Shown piece after piece: positions 1 to 8,806 of a DNA stretch of 64,000 bases. The translations under genes were made by a program, and so were the position numbers. The notes beneath the pieces were generated by a model that made no database searches, had not been told where the DNA came from, and was given only the letters and a program-made list of their open reading frames with translations. Where the stretch lies: contig NZ_CP104166.1 of NCBI RefSeq assembly GCF_029982035.1, forward strand, positions 1,488,001 to 1,552,000, read 5' to 3'. The DNA is from Megaera polyxenophila. Lineage in GTDB: Bacteria; Pseudomonadota; Alphaproteobacteria; Rickettsiales; Rickettsiaceae. The first letter of the stretch is position 1; every line of letters begins with the position of its first letter.

Positions 1-603
1 ATATCTCTTGTCCTTTCTGTTCCAGCTACAATAGGGTTGTTTGTGTTAGCAAATCCTATTATTCATTTAATATATGAGAGAGGGGTTTTTGTTTCCGAGG
101 ATACGATTAAAACAGCAAATGCACTTGCTGCATTTTCGCTAGGGTTACCGGCTTTTGTAATAGCAAAAATATTAACGCCTATTTTTTATGCTCATGGAGA
201 TACTAAAACTCCTATGCGTATTACTATTTATTCTTTGCTTGTTAATACATTTCTTAATATAGTGTTAATGATTCCGTTTGGCCATGTAGGCATTGCTATG
301 GGTTCTAGTATTGCTGCTTGGTATAATGTTGGATTATTGAATAAATATGCAGAAAATTGTGGAGATTTTAAAATTTTTACTAAGACTAAACACTGTATTT
401 ACAAAATAGGAGTAAGTGCTTTTGTGATGATGTTAGTGTTATTTCTTTCTAATTATTTTTGCCAAGATTTATATTATTCTGACAATTTGTTTATCAAAAC
501 TTTAGCATTGTTTTTTAATATTTTTATAGCTGGTATGGTTTACATGCTAATATTGTACTTTTTTAAACTACACTTAATTTTCATGAAAAAAGCTCATGGG
601 TAA
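1..603 (+). CDS. murJ: MurJ lipid II flippase, C-terminal part (5' end outside window)
   Basis: The frame is open from the first base (codon 1 = ATA) to TAA at 601-603, so this is the 3' part of a longer gene. The first residues, ISLVLSVPATIGLFVLANPI followed by IYERG, match the conserved segment of MurJ/MviN proteins. MurJ flips the peptidoglycan precursor lipid II across the inner membrane. Several hydrophobic membrane segments follow (roughly residues 40-60, 80-100, 135-155 and 165-185 of the visible part). A TTG at 37 is only an internal codon, not the start. The stop overlaps the next gene by 8 bases, suggesting translational coupling. The family assignment is firm; the N-terminal half is not visible. 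Confidence 0.9.
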   Translation: MSLVLSVPATIGLFVLANPIIHLIYERGVFVSEDTIKTANALAAFSLGLPAFVIAKILTPIFYAHGDTKTPMRITIYSLLVNTFLNIVLMIPFGHVGIAMGSSIAAWYNVGLLNKYAENCGDFKIFTKTKHCIYKIGVSAFVMMLVLFLSNYFCQDLYYSDNLFIKTLALFFNIFIAGMVYMLILYFFKLHLIFMKKAHG

Positions 604-1297
604 GCAAACAAATTATCAAGATTTGCTGAAGCTAGGAGCAATAGTTACAATGGTTGTGGATCATTTAGGGGGGTATTTTTTTCCTGAAATGATGGCATTA
701 AGGATGGTAGGTAGGTACGCTATGCCCATATTCGGGTTTTTTGTGGGTTATAACTTTAAAAATTCAGTAAATTTTTATATACTGTTTTATGGAGTGATAT
801 TATACTTAGTATCTACAATTTTTATAATTGAATCTTTTTTTCCTGCAAATATTTTAATCTCTCTTTTTTTAGGACAACTTTACCTTTCTCTTTTTCAGAA
901 GCAGTTTCACAGTTTAACAAAAGGATGGTTGCATTTTATCATTCTGGTTATTTTATCTCCATTTGCCTCGTATCTTTTTGATTATGGTTCATTAGTTATA
1001 GGAATAATTATTATAGGTTATATGGTTAAGGCAAAATCTATAGATCTCAAAATTGCTGCTTTTGTTATTGCTTATGTTTCTTTATTACATACAGTAGTTA
1101 ATTTTTCTGATTTAAGTAAGGCCAATTTATTGTTTTGTGGTGTGGTTGCAATAATGGTGTATTTATCGTTATCTTATGGCAATTTTGAAAAAAAGGTTGC
1201 GCTTAATATAAGTCCTATAACACGTCATGCGTTACTGATTTATTGCTTCCATATATTAATTATCGAATTTATCTGGAGATATTATTATGTTGGCTAA
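596..1297 (+). CDS. TraX family membrane protein
   Basis: A 233-residue multi-pass membrane protein with about seven to eight hydrophobic segments. The N-terminus has the TraX pattern (LLKLGAIVTMVVDHLG, then MRMVGRYAMPIFGFFVGYNF-like residues). In F plasmids TraX acetylates the pilin N-terminus. Chromosomal TraX homologues are common in Rickettsiaceae, where no pilin substrate is established, so a membrane acyltransferase role is only inferred. The ATG at 596 overlaps the murJ stop by 8 bases, so the two are probably co-transcribed. Confidence 0.8.
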   Translation: MGKQTNYQDLLKLGAIVTMVVDHLGGYFFPEMMALRMVGRYAMPIFGFFVGYNFKNSVNFYILFYGVILYLVSTIFIIESFFPANILISLFLGQLYLSLFQKQFHSLTKGWLHFIILVILSPFASYLFDYGSLVIGIIIIGYMVKAKSIDLKIAAFVIAYVSLLHTVVNFSDLSKANLLFCGVVAIMVYLSLSYGNFEKKVALNISPITRHALLIYCFHILIIEFIWRYYYVG

Positions 1298-1380
1298 TTT
1301 ATTCTTGACTAATTGAGAATTCTAACTATATTTTACAAAGATATTTATACGAAAATTATTTTTAATAAGGTTTCTAGGTT

Positions 1381-1554
1381 GTGTCTAAAAAAAGGAATAA
1401 AAATCTTTTGGTTAAGCTGGTTAGCACTGCTGGTACAGGGTATTTTTTAGTAAAAAAACGTAATCCAAAAACCGTAACAGAAAAGCTTGCTTTTAAAAAA
1501 TATGATCCAAAAGTTCGTAAGCACGTAGAGTTTAAAGAAGAAAAAATTAAATAA
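1381..1554 (+). CDS. rpmG: 50S ribosomal protein L33
   Basis: A short gene of 57 codons beginning with GTG (MSKKRNKNLLVKLVSTAGTG) and ending TAA at 1552-1554. The product has the L33 pattern GTGYFLVKKRNP followed by KLAFKKYDP. It lacks the CXXC zinc motifs, so it is the zinc-free type. L33 binds 23S rRNA near the E site of the 50S subunit. The next gene, rpsP, begins 12 bases downstream, giving a small ribosomal protein unit. A weak purine-rich site (AAGG, about 1366-1369) precedes the GTG, and no other in-frame start fits better. Confidence 0.92.
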   Translation: MSKKRNKNLLVKLVSTAGTGYFLVKKRNPKTVTEKLAFKKYDPKVRKHVEFKEEKIK

Positions 1555-1566
1555 ATTAATGAAGTT

Positions 1567-1908
1567 ATGGCAGTTAAAATTCGTTTAGCTAGAGGCGGAG
1601 CAAAAAAAGTTCCTTATTATAGAGTAGTAGTTGCTGATGCCCGTGCTCCAAGAGACGGCGATTTTATTGAAAAAGTCGGTACCTATAACCCTCTTCTAAA
1701 AAAAGATGATGAGAATCGAGTAACTTTTAAGAAAGATCGCATAGAATATTGGCTCGGGCAAGGAGCGCAACCTACCGAGCGTGTTATTAAATTTATTCAG
1801 GCTGCCGGTATTAAACTTCCTGCTTCTATTGAAAAGAAAGTAGCTGCAAAAGTTAAGGGGCAGGTTAAAAAGCCTTCTAAAAAAGAGCTAAAGAATACTG
1901 CAAGCTAA
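1567..1908 (+). CDS. rpsP: 30S ribosomal protein S16
   Basis: A 113-residue protein with the S16 signature (VKIRLARGGAKKVPYYRVVV, then FIEKVGTYNPL and WLGQGAQPTERV). S16 helps 30S assembly by binding the 5' domain of 16S rRNA. A Lys-rich tail (residues about 90-110) extends past the conserved core, as in other Rickettsiales. It follows rpmG by 12 bases. The usual alphaproteobacterial partners rimM, trmD and rplS are not adjacent. Confidence 0.97.
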   Translation: MAVKIRLARGGAKKVPYYRVVVADARAPRDGDFIEKVGTYNPLLKKDDENRVTFKKDRIEYWLGQGAQPTERVIKFIQAAGIKLPASIEKKVAAKVKGQVKKPSKKELKNTAS

Positions 1909-2043
1909 CATTCCATAATTAGAGTTAAAATTTAGCGAGTTTAACATAATTATTATAGTGGTAGAAGTTGCAATATTTTCTAGGCGGTTTTCTTATATTA
2001 TATTGGTAACTTCTGTTCTTACCTGAAGGTTACATAATAAGTC

Positions 2044-2071
2044 TTGAAAGGTTTGATTTTTGAGGTAATAT
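2044..2071 (+). promoter_or_regulatory. Candidate sigma-70 promoter of tRNA-Thr
   Basis: TTGAAA at 2044-2049 and TAATAT at 2066-2071 are separated by 16 bases. They would start transcription near 2078-2080, about 8 bases before the mature tRNA 5' end. The call rests on match and position only. Confidence 0.45.
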
Positions 2072-2087
2072 TTCATATTAATACTTA

Positions 2088-2162
2088 GCCGGATTAGCTC
2101 AGTGGTAGAGCAACCGCCTTGTAAGCGGTCGGTCGTCAGTTCGAATCCGACATCCGGCACCA
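2088..2162 (+). tRNA. tRNA-Thr (anticodon TGT)
   Basis: A complete cloverleaf can be folded by eye. The acceptor stem GCCGGAT pairs with ATCCGGC, the D arm contains AGCTCAGTGGTAGAGC, and the anticodon stem ACCGC/GCGGT encloses loop CTTGTAA with anticodon TGT. The T arm is GTCAG-TTCGAAT-CCGAC. The 3' CCA is encoded at 2160-2162. It decodes ACA and, by wobble, other ACN codons. Confidence 0.96.
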
Positions 2163-2424
2163 CCTTTATTAAGATCAGTATTTTAGTAGATTTTAATGGG
2201 TGACTTAAGTGGATTTATATCTGTTATAAAGATAACGATAGAAAGAAAATATCTAGGAACATTTTAAAATTGATTTTTTATTGTTTGTTATCAATTTTAA
2301 CTTTTCGCTTAAAATTATTATTGATTGAAGAAAAACCTACACTTTGTTATATTTTGCTAAATAAAGTATCTTCTACGCGTAATTTAAGCTTATAAATGTA
2401 TAAAAACTGGTCCTTACTATAAAT
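2163..2424. other. Intergenic, no gene seen
   Basis: An AT-rich stretch between tRNA-Thr and the convergent repeat-protein gene. It holds no convincing ORF, RNA fold or intrinsic terminator. Confidence 0.4.
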
Positions 2425-4806
2425 TTATACAATTTCAACCGAACTATTAACAGGAACTTGTTCTCCTATTGAATCAACAGATATTTCTTCATCTTGGACA
2501 TTAGTATGCATGGAAACCATCTCGATCATTTTTGGTTTTGGCTCGTGATCATTTGCTGAAAAACAACAACCCAATTTTTCTTTAATCTTTTGCAAAAGGG
2601 ATTTTTCTACTATTAAAGGTTCTTTTATTTGCTCTAGTTTAATTCTTGCTTTCACTGCTTCTACTTGTCTTAATCTTTGCGTTTCTTGTGTTATTACTTC
2701 TGCTGTTCTAGTTATTCCAATTACTAATTCTTCCAGTTCTTCTAATTTTTCCAATCCTGGTATCACTCCATTTTCTAAAGCTACTTTCTGTAGTCCCAGT
2801 TGTTTTTTTGCTTCTCGCACAAGCAGATGCTCTTTAAAAAAAATTCCTCCTGGTAATAGCTTTGTAGCTTGTTTATTTGCTAATTCTAATGACACTACTC
2901 CTTCTTTTAGTTTATCTAATACTTCAGTTAGCCGTTGTTTTTCTAATTGTTTCTTATACTCTAACTGAATTAGAACCTCTCTTACTTGTTGTTCCTGATA
3001 TTCCTTAAACTTTTGAAGCTGTTTTTGCCTCTCTTCTTCCCGTTTTTGCCTTTCTACTCTTGCTAAAACGTCAGCATTATATTTATCATAATATTCTTTT
3101 AATTGTTGCTGTCTTATTCTTTCCCCTTCTTCCTGCTTTTGCCTCGCTAATATTGCTAAAACTTCCGCATTATGTTTCTCATAATGTTCTTTCAATTGTT
3201 GCTGTCTTACTCTTTCTTCTTCCTTTCTGGCTAGCCTTTCCTCTTCCTCTTCCCGAGCTAACGTTTGTCTTTCTAGTTCAACCCTTCTTTCCTCTTCCTC
3301 TTGTCTCTCCCGAGCTAACCTTTGTTCCTCTTCCATCTCCTCTAAACCCAGGTCTTCTACTCCTACGTCATGCTCCGCAAGTCCTCCACGGTCCTCTGCG
3401 TCCAGTAGTTGCCTATCATCCTCTTCTTCTAAATGTGGCTCTATGTGTTCCACTGCATGCTGGTTTTCTATTCCTACATGTTCCTCCGCATCCACCTCTA
3501 TATGCTGCCCTAATTCTAGCAAATGCTGGTTTTCTACCTCTACATATTCCACCGCATATTCCTCGCGCAGCTCCAACCTTCTTGCCTCTTCCTCCTCTAC
3601 ATGCAGCTCCAGTGCCTGCCTTTCCTCTGCTACCTCTAAATCCAGGTTTCCCACTCCTACGCCATGCTCCGCAAGTCCTCTACGGTCCTCTGCGTCCAGT
3701 AGTTGCCTATCATCCTCTTCTTCTAAATGTGGCTCTATGTGTTCCACTGCATGCTGGTTTCCTATTCCTACATGTTCCTCCGCATCCACCTCTATATGCT
3801 GCCCTAATTCTAGCAAATGCTGGTTTTCTACCTCTACATATTCCACCGCATATTCCTCGCGCAGCTCCAACCTTCTTGCCTCTTCCTCCTCTACATGCAG
3901 CTCCAGTGCCTGCCTTTCCTCTGCTACCTCTAAATCCAGGTTTCCCACTCCTACGCCATGCTCCTCAAGTTCTCCAAGGTCCTCTGCGTCCAGTAGTTGC
4001 CTATCATCCTCTTCTTCTAAAGGCGGCTCTAGTTCCTGCACGTGCCTTTCCTCTGCTACCTCTAAATCCAGGTTTCCCACTCCTATGCCCTGCTCCTCAA
4101 GTTCTCCAAGGTCCTCTGTGTCCAGTAGTTGCCTTTCCTTTTCTTCTTCCCTGGCTAATCTTTGTGTTAACTGCTCCTGTAGTAGATTTTCTTCATCAAG
4201 TTCTATGGTTTCTTTTTCTACTTCGGCTAAAATTTGCCTCTCTACCTCTGTTTTTATTTCTTGAAATCCATTTCCTTTTCCTGAATCTGCCGTATCTTTT
4301 ATTATTTGTAGTTTTTCCTTAACATGCCTTTGTGTTATTATTGCTGTTTCTGGTATGTCAACTGTTACAATACTATCATCAGACAAACTCTTATTATTTT
4401 TAACTATTAGCTGTTTATCCTCTTCTAATTTAACTTTAGCATTAAGGAATGTTATTGGTGCTAATGAGTCAGCAGGGGATAGTTGCAATTTTTCTGTGTT
4501 TTGAGAATATTCTGGTGCCTGAATATTATGCTCGCTTGGTGATTGCAGAGAGGTTTTGGTAGAGTAATGGAACTTTTCTGAACTAATTGGTAGAGCATTT
4601 TGTATTTTATCCCCCAACTTATCCTTTACGCTTTTTGGAATAGTAATATTATTATCTGCAATAAATATGTTTTCATTATCCCTTGGAAATAATCCAGTCC
4701 TTTTTCTTCTGATAGTACCAGTAATAATATCTATATATTCAAAATAGTCCTCTTTATTATTACCCATAAAACATTTTATCATTCCCCACAAAATAACTTT
4801 AGCCAA
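2425..4806 (-). CDS. Glu-rich coiled-coil protein with 98-residue tandem repeats
   Basis: A 793-residue protein of unknown function. Residues about 1-150 form a mixed N-terminal region with no signal peptide. Residues about 185-500 are extremely acidic and repetitive (units with EEEDDRQLLDAED, GVGVGNLDLEVAEERQ, EEEEARRLELREEYAVEYVE). Residues about 500-690 are charged coiled-coil (ERQEEEERRVELERQ-type heptads). Residues 690-793 form a distinct tail. Two 294-bp DNA copies lie at 3361-3654 and 3655-3948, followed by shortened copies. All unit lengths are multiples of three, so copy number can change without a frameshift. Such proteins in intracellular bacteria are often host-directed or surface-linked, but nothing here proves that. 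Long antisense frames over the repeats are by-products of the biased composition. A second start, the Met at residue 9, is possible. Confidence 0.7.
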   Translation of the reverse strand: MAKVILWGMIKCFMGNNKEDYFEYIDIITGTIRRKRTGLFPRDNENIFIADNNITIPKSVKDKLGDKIQNALPISSEKFHYSTKTSLQSPSEHNIQAPEYSQNTEKLQLSPADSLAPITFLNAKVKLEEDKQLIVKNNKSLSDDSIVTVDIPETAIITQRHVKEKLQIIKDTADSGKGNGFQEIKTEVERQILAEVEKETIELDEENLLQEQLTQRLAREEEKERQLLDTEDLGELEEQGIGVGNLDLEVAEERHVQELEPPLEEEDDRQLLDAEDLGELEEHGVGVGNLDLEVAEERQALELHVEEEEARRLELREEYAVEYVEVENQHLLELGQHIEVDAEEHVGIGNQHAVEHIEPHLEEEDDRQLLDAEDRRGLAEHGVGVGNLDLEVAEERQALELHVEEEEARRLELREEYAVEYVEVENQHLLELGQHIEVDAEEHVGIENQHAVEHIEPHLEEEDDRQLLDAEDRGGLAEHDVGVEDLGLEEMEEEQRLARERQEEEERRVELERQTLAREEEEERLARKEEERVRQQQLKEHYEKHNAEVLAILARQKQEEGERIRQQQLKEYYDKYNADVLARVERQKREEERQKQLQKFKEYQEQQVREVLIQLEYKKQLEKQRLTEVLDKLKEGVVSLELANKQATKLLPGGIFFKEHLLVREAKKQLGLQKVALENGVIPGLEKLEELEELVIGITRTAEVITQETQRLRQVEAVKARIKLEQIKEPLIVEKSLLQKIKEKLGCCFSANDHEPKPKMIEMVSMHTNVQDEEISVDSIGEQVPVNSSVEIV
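3361..4140 (-). repeat. In-frame tandem repeats, 294-bp unit plus 132-bp shortened units
   Basis: Copies begin at TCCTACG (+ strand) at 3361, 3655 and 3949, giving an exact 294-bp (98-codon) period. The third unit (3949-4080) is 132 bp: it keeps both ends and lacks 162 bp from the middle. A fourth partial unit starts at 4081. The first two copies are almost identical, with only a few substitutions (for example CCTCCACGG versus CCTCTACGG), so the expansion or homogenisation is recent. Confidence 0.9.
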
Positions 4807-5122
4807 TAGCTAAAATATACATCTATTTTTTTAATAGCTTTCTGCTGAAAGACTAGCAGATGAGTAGGTGCTTATCAATTGCTTTTTTCACTTTAAGGTT
4901 TAGAAATTATATAGCGCAGTATTTTAGGTATACGACGTGTTAACCTGAACTAAGTACAACTTATATATTAAGCATAATAATGTAAAATATCCAGAAAAAG
5001 TGGGTAGTATACAGTATTACAACAGTGCTAAAACCAATTACAGAAAAAACTAGGAAGATAGAAATTCCTAAAAATTGCTTTAATTGAGAAAAAATTGCGG
5101 AATATAGGTGTTTATAAAAGCT
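4807..5122. other. Intergenic, nothing recognised
   Basis: An AT-rich gap of 316 bases between the start of the repeat-protein gene and the end of pth. No ORF with coding character and no clear structured RNA was seen. It must hold the promoter of the repeat-protein gene (minus strand), but no strong match could be singled out. Confidence 0.4.
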
Positions 5123-5692
5123 TTATATATCTTTAGAAATTTGGATTTTAAAATTTTCTAATTCCGAAGAAAATAACAAGTGTATGTTTTTTAAAATAGT
5201 TTCATATTTCTTATAAAGAGCAAGCAATTCTGTATCAGAAAAGTTAGTCAACACATAATTCGCAATACCTGAACCGTTAGTAACAGGTCTCCCAATGCCA
5301 ATTCGAATTCTATAATAATCCTGCCCTAGTTTTTCGTCTATGGATTTCAACCCGTTATGACCACCGTTACTCCCACCAAACTTGCATTTTACTTTACAGA
5401 ACTCAAGATCAATATCATCATGTATTACGATTAATTGACTACGCTCTATTTTGTAATAAGACATCACTGGTAAAACAGCGTTCCCAGATAAATTCATAAA
5501 AGTAGTCGGCTTACAAAAAACTGTTTTATAATTTTCTATACTACCGAGGGCGATATCCGCATTAAATTTTGATTTATGATTCCAGATAAAATTATAGCGG
5601 TTAGATATAAAATCTACCGCCATAAAACCTGCGTTGTGCCTAGTTTTTCTGTAAATCTCTCCGGGATTCCCAAGCCCAACAAGTAAGAACAT
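5123..5692 (-). CDS. pth: Peptidyl-tRNA hydrolase
   Basis: A 189-residue protein, normal length for bacterial Pth. It recycles peptidyl-tRNAs released from stalled ribosomes by cleaving the ester bond. Visible active-site elements are Asn9 in GLGNPG, His19 in TRHNAGF, and the Asp in VIHDDIDL near residue 93; the FMNLSG motif is also present. It lies 12 bases downstream of rplY on the same strand, the usual rplY-pth operon. The ATG at 5692 places the protein start right at the conserved MFLLVGLGNPG. Confidence 0.97.
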   Translation of the reverse strand: MFLLVGLGNPGEIYRKTRHNAGFMAVDFISNRYNFIWNHKSKFNADIALGSIENYKTVFCKPTTFMNLSGNAVLPVMSYYKIERSQLIVIHDDIDLEFCKVKCKFGGSNGGHNGLKSIDEKLGQDYYRIRIGIGRPVTNGSGIANYVLTNFSDTELLALYKKYETILKNIHLLFSSELENFKIQISKDI

Positions 5693-5704
5693 CCATTAAA
5701 ATAT

Positions 5705-6331
5705 TTATTTAGTACTAGATTTTGCTGCTGGCGCTGCCGTTGCTGTTTCTTCAGCTTCTACGTCAGCTTTGCCTTTCTTACCAACAATAGAAGCAATAAC
5801 AAATTCTGGATTATCTAACAACTTAGCGCCTTCGGGTAAAACCGCTTCTTTAGCTTTAATTGACTTACCAATAGGCATATCTATGGTATCAATTTCTATT
5901 TTTCTTGGTAAGTTTTCTACAGGGCAAAGAATAGTTAAAAACCTTCTTACAGTGTTAAAATAACCGCCTCTTTTGACTCCTATGCTATTTTCATTATTCA
6001 AATAAACAACAGGTATATTCATTTTCTGTATTTTATTTCCAAGAAAAACGAAATCAGCATGGCTTACTACCTCAGTGATTGGATTTAATTGTATATCTTT
6101 TGGTAAAACCTTGTGCTTTTTGCTACCGATCTCAAGTTGGAATACCTGAGACATATACTGTGGTTTCCTATAATATTTGGTTATTTCTTTTTCTTCAATT
6201 GCAATTGATAGAGTATTATTGCCAGTCCCATAAATAGTAGCAGGAACCATACCTTTTTTTCTTAGAGATCTAGATGCACCAGTGCCCACCTCTTCCCTTA
6301 TTTGAGCTATTAACGATACTACTTCACTCAT
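5705..6331 (-). CDS. rplY: 50S ribosomal protein L25/general stress protein Ctc
   Basis: A 208-residue long-form L25 (Ctc/TL5 type). It has an N-terminal 5S rRNA-binding domain (residues about 1-95, with REEVGTGASRSLRKKGMVPA and the HADF motif) and a C-terminal TL5 beta domain ending in an Ala/Lys-rich tail (ATAAPAAKSSTK). It stabilises 5S rRNA in the central protuberance. It is first gene of the rplY-pth unit; the ATG at 6331 is preceded by GGAGAAAAAGCA, a clear ribosome binding site. Confidence 0.96.
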   Translation of the reverse strand: MSEVVSLIAQIREEVGTGASRSLRKKGMVPATIYGTGNNTLSIAIEEKEITKYYRKPQYMSQVFQLEIGSKKHKVLPKDIQLNPITEVVSHADFVFLGNKIQKMNIPVVYLNNENSIGVKRGGYFNTVRRFLTILCPVENLPRKIEIDTIDMPIGKSIKAKEAVLPEGAKLLDNPEFVIASIVGKKGKADVEAEETATAAPAAKSSTK

Positions 6332-6847
6332 TGCTTTTTCTCCTAATTTTCAATTGGTATAAAACCACCTAGCACCTTACAATAGTACGTAATATACAGC
6401 TAACAGAGCAATAATTCAAGAGGTTTTTAAGGTTTTAAACGTAAATTATTTGTCTTCAAATTACAATAATAAAAAAACGAATACAAACGGAAAATGCTCT
6501 CATCTAGTAAGCTCCTTTCGGTTGCATTCATAAATTGAAGAGAAGTAACATATGCCAAAACTAAGGTTTTGAGTATTACGATAATATAGTAAAGTAGGCT
6601 GCGTAAAAGATTATCGTAGTATTAATTTTTGGTAGCGATAACTCATTTAAAGGTTAAAAATTGGCTTAAATTTGATTCCCGAATATTATGATTATGAGCC
6701 ATAGTCAAGCAAGAAAACTGAAATCTCTTACAGCTGCAACGGTTTTTAAGCGTAAAAAATTTGGATTTTAGGCATAATTATTACCAATCTGGTCTAAAAT
6801 GCTCGAGTAGAAGGTCGTGATGTAGAACACTACTTAGTTCTTGTATA
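6332..6847. other. 516-bp gap with two adjacent hairpins
   Basis: No gene is supported. CAAAAC (6556-6561) pairs with GTTTTG (6566-6571). TATTACGATAAT (6574-6585) pairs with ATTATCGTAGTA (6610-6621) with one G-T pair, across a 24-base loop. The rest is AT-rich. It lies downstream of the IS-split ankyrin gene and upstream of rplY (minus strand), so it must hold the rplY promoter. Confidence 0.4.
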
Positions 6848-8290
6848 TTAACTATGCAAAGTAAAATCACTGTTATCTCCCATCAGTAATGATTTAGAAT
6901 AGCAGTCATATTCAGTATCAGTCCTTACTCTTTCTGTTATTCCGCTATCTCCTTGAATTAGAGGGTAATAAGAGAAAGAAGGAGGAAAATAATGCGGAAT
7001 GCTACTTGAGGAAGAAGAGGACAGTGAAGAGCAGGAAGAATGGCTGTCGTATATGGTAGAATCATACTTTTCTCCTAGGTATTTGGTTCGTCCTATCTCA
7101 TCAGCAGGGATTTGCGGAATACCCTTAAGAAATGTATCGACCTTGCTACGTATAGTTTCAAATGTACAACCATCATCTAAATCAATTTTATAATTAACTA
7201 CTGCCATGTAAGTATTTATTGCTGAGGCAGCTAACTTGCTGTTTGTATGAATTATCATAGCTAAAACAGTTTGGTGTTGATTATTTTTTATTTTTAAGCC
7301 TAACCTTGGACACTTTAGCCATTCTGCCGGAGGATAAATATCGGTCAGAACAAATTTATAGAAAGCAGCTGGATCGGCTTTTTGGGTAAAAGTTATATGT
7401 AATGGTGTGTCACCGTCTCCATTCTTGATACTTAGGCCAATCTGGTTTTTAAGTTGTGAAAAAGAATGATCGGTTTTGATGTTTACATAATCAGTCGTTA
7501 TGGATGAAGCTAAATAATGCCATGGTGTATTGCCTAATCTATCTTGATTATTAAGGTGACAAGTGTTTTTTGAGGCTATTATTGTTGTTAAAATAGTACA
7601 AATCTCTATTTTAGCTGATTCCGGATCAGTACTACTACAAAAAACCTCCCCTATATCCTTGCAAAATAAATGAGCCAGGTTTCTTCCCCAAGGATCAACC
7701 TCTTGCAAATCTAGTTGAGAAATTACCTCTTTGTCAGATAATAATTTTTTATATATATATGGGTTTTGTTCAATTGGTATTATGCTAAAAAGTAGGGATA
7801 AAAAACCTGTTTTATGTGATATTGAATTAATATCTGCTTTTTTTTGTATTAGATATAACGCAGTATCAATTAGTTGATCCTGTTTTTCGGGATCAACGGC
7901 ATATTTTCTAGATATTGGTGAAAAATCTGTTTTTCTACCCACTTTGGTAAGTTGATAAGTTATTAAACTCAGTAAAGTTTCTCGGTCATGTTCTGCATTA
8001 ATATCAACTTTTTCTGCTAAAAATTTATCAATTATTTCTCTAGTTACGCCCCCTAAACCAACTAATTCAAAAAGCACTGAAGTTTTAGTACTATAATCAA
8101 ACACCATAGAAAAATCAGACAATCGCACATGGCCGCCGTATGACTCAATATCATTAATTTCCTCAATTTCCTCGATTATGCTATCTTGATTTAGTGTAAT
8201 TATTTTATAGTCCCTTTGGTGGTGAAAACCTCCATCTTCCAGATGGAAAAGCTTTAGCTTGTCTAATGCGCCATGATGCGGTAGCATCAT
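6848..8290 (-). pseudogene. Ankyrin-like C-terminal part of a gene split by IS200
   Basis: Open for 480 codons, but the first 35 residues (through the Leu-Asn-Gln triplet) are encoded inside the IS200-type element, so the ATG at 8290 was brought by the insertion. The native part (445 residues) shows degenerate ankyrin repeats: EKVDINAEHDRETLLSLI, KKADINSIS, VDPWGRNLAHLF, QDRLGNTPWHYLA and NGDGDTPLHITF. These are followed by a Ser-rich stretch (SSCSSLSSSSSSSIP) near the C-terminus. Removing the 613-bp element joins this frame to that of 8778-10889 without a stop, giving a protein of about 1142 residues. Ankyrin proteins of intracellular bacteria often bind host proteins; that role is inferred only. 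Whether the fragment is still translated is unknown. Confidence 0.75.
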
Positions 8291-8806
8291 AAGTCTATGA
8301 CTTACTATAACAAAAGATCACATTCAGTTTTTTATCATCGTTATCATATAGTATGGATAACGAAATATCGCTATAAGGTACTTACTTACGACATAAAAAA
8401 ACGTGTTCGGGAACTAGTGTTACAGGTAGCTGAGGAAATGAGTATAAAGATAGAAAATGGCGTTGTATCAAGCGACCATGTCCATATATTTGCAAATATT
8501 CCTCCGCATATTAAAATTAGTGAATTTGTTCAGAAAGCTAAGGGAAGATCATCTAAAAGAATACAGGAAGAATTTCCGATACTAAAAAAGAAATACTGGG
8601 GTAGACATTTATGGGGCAGAGGATACTTCAGTTCAACTAGCGGTAATGTTACAGATGATATGATTAACGAATATATCAACAAACACACTGACGCTCATGA
8701 GACCGACTTTACTTCAAATATTAGGCTAGAATGAGCTTTAGCTTGATAAGCGACTTCTAGTCGCAAAGATCAAACTTTCATCTCTCAGATGAAAGTGGTT
8801 GATTTA
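8194..8806 (+). mobile_element. IS200/IS605-family element, TnpA only
   Basis: The element is bounded by TTGATTTA at 8186-8193 (left, target-like) and 8799-8806 (right, element end). It is 613 bp counted from one copy to the next. A left-end hairpin TCCATCT-tcc-AGATGGA lies at 8231-8247, and a right-end hairpin ACTTTCATCT-ctc-AGATGAAAGT at 8774-8796. Subterminal hairpins next to a short AT-rich cleavage sequence, with no terminal inverted repeats, are the hallmark of the IS200/IS605 family, which moves as single-stranded DNA. It carries one tnpA and no tnpB. The exact end bases are inferred from the repeat and from restored reading frame. Confidence 0.85.
8297..8734 (+). CDS. tnpA: IS200 Y1 transposase TnpA
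   Basis: A 145-residue HUH-type single-strand transposase, full length for the family. The start YHRYHIVWITKYR is typical. The metal-binding HUH motif is HVHIF (about residues 57-61). The C-terminal helix GNVTDDMINEYINKH carries the tyrosine expected to attack DNA. The product cuts and joins hairpin-marked element ends. All motifs are intact and the frame is unbroken, so it may be active. The ATG lies about 50 bases after the left-end hairpin, as is usual. Confidence 0.95.
   Translation: MTYYNKRSHSVFYHRYHIVWITKYRYKVLTYDIKKRVRELVLQVAEEMSIKIENGVVSSDHVHIFANIPPHIKISEFVQKAKGRSSKRIQEEFPILKKKYWGRHLWGRGYFSSTSGNVTDDMINEYINKHTDAHETDFTSNIRLE

Noticed and set aside
3060..4322. Long plus-strand open frames (420 and 273 codons) opposite the repeat protein
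   Set aside because: They are the complement of Glu/Leu-rich codons in the repeats, give low-complexity Pro/Leu or Ser/Cys products, and have no family resemblance. The minus-strand frame covers the whole region with a sensible coiled-coil product.
6999..7193. 64-codon plus-strand frame with an acidic start, antisense to the ankyrin-like gene
   Set aside because: It mirrors the Ser-rich tail of the minus-strand gene and has no other support.
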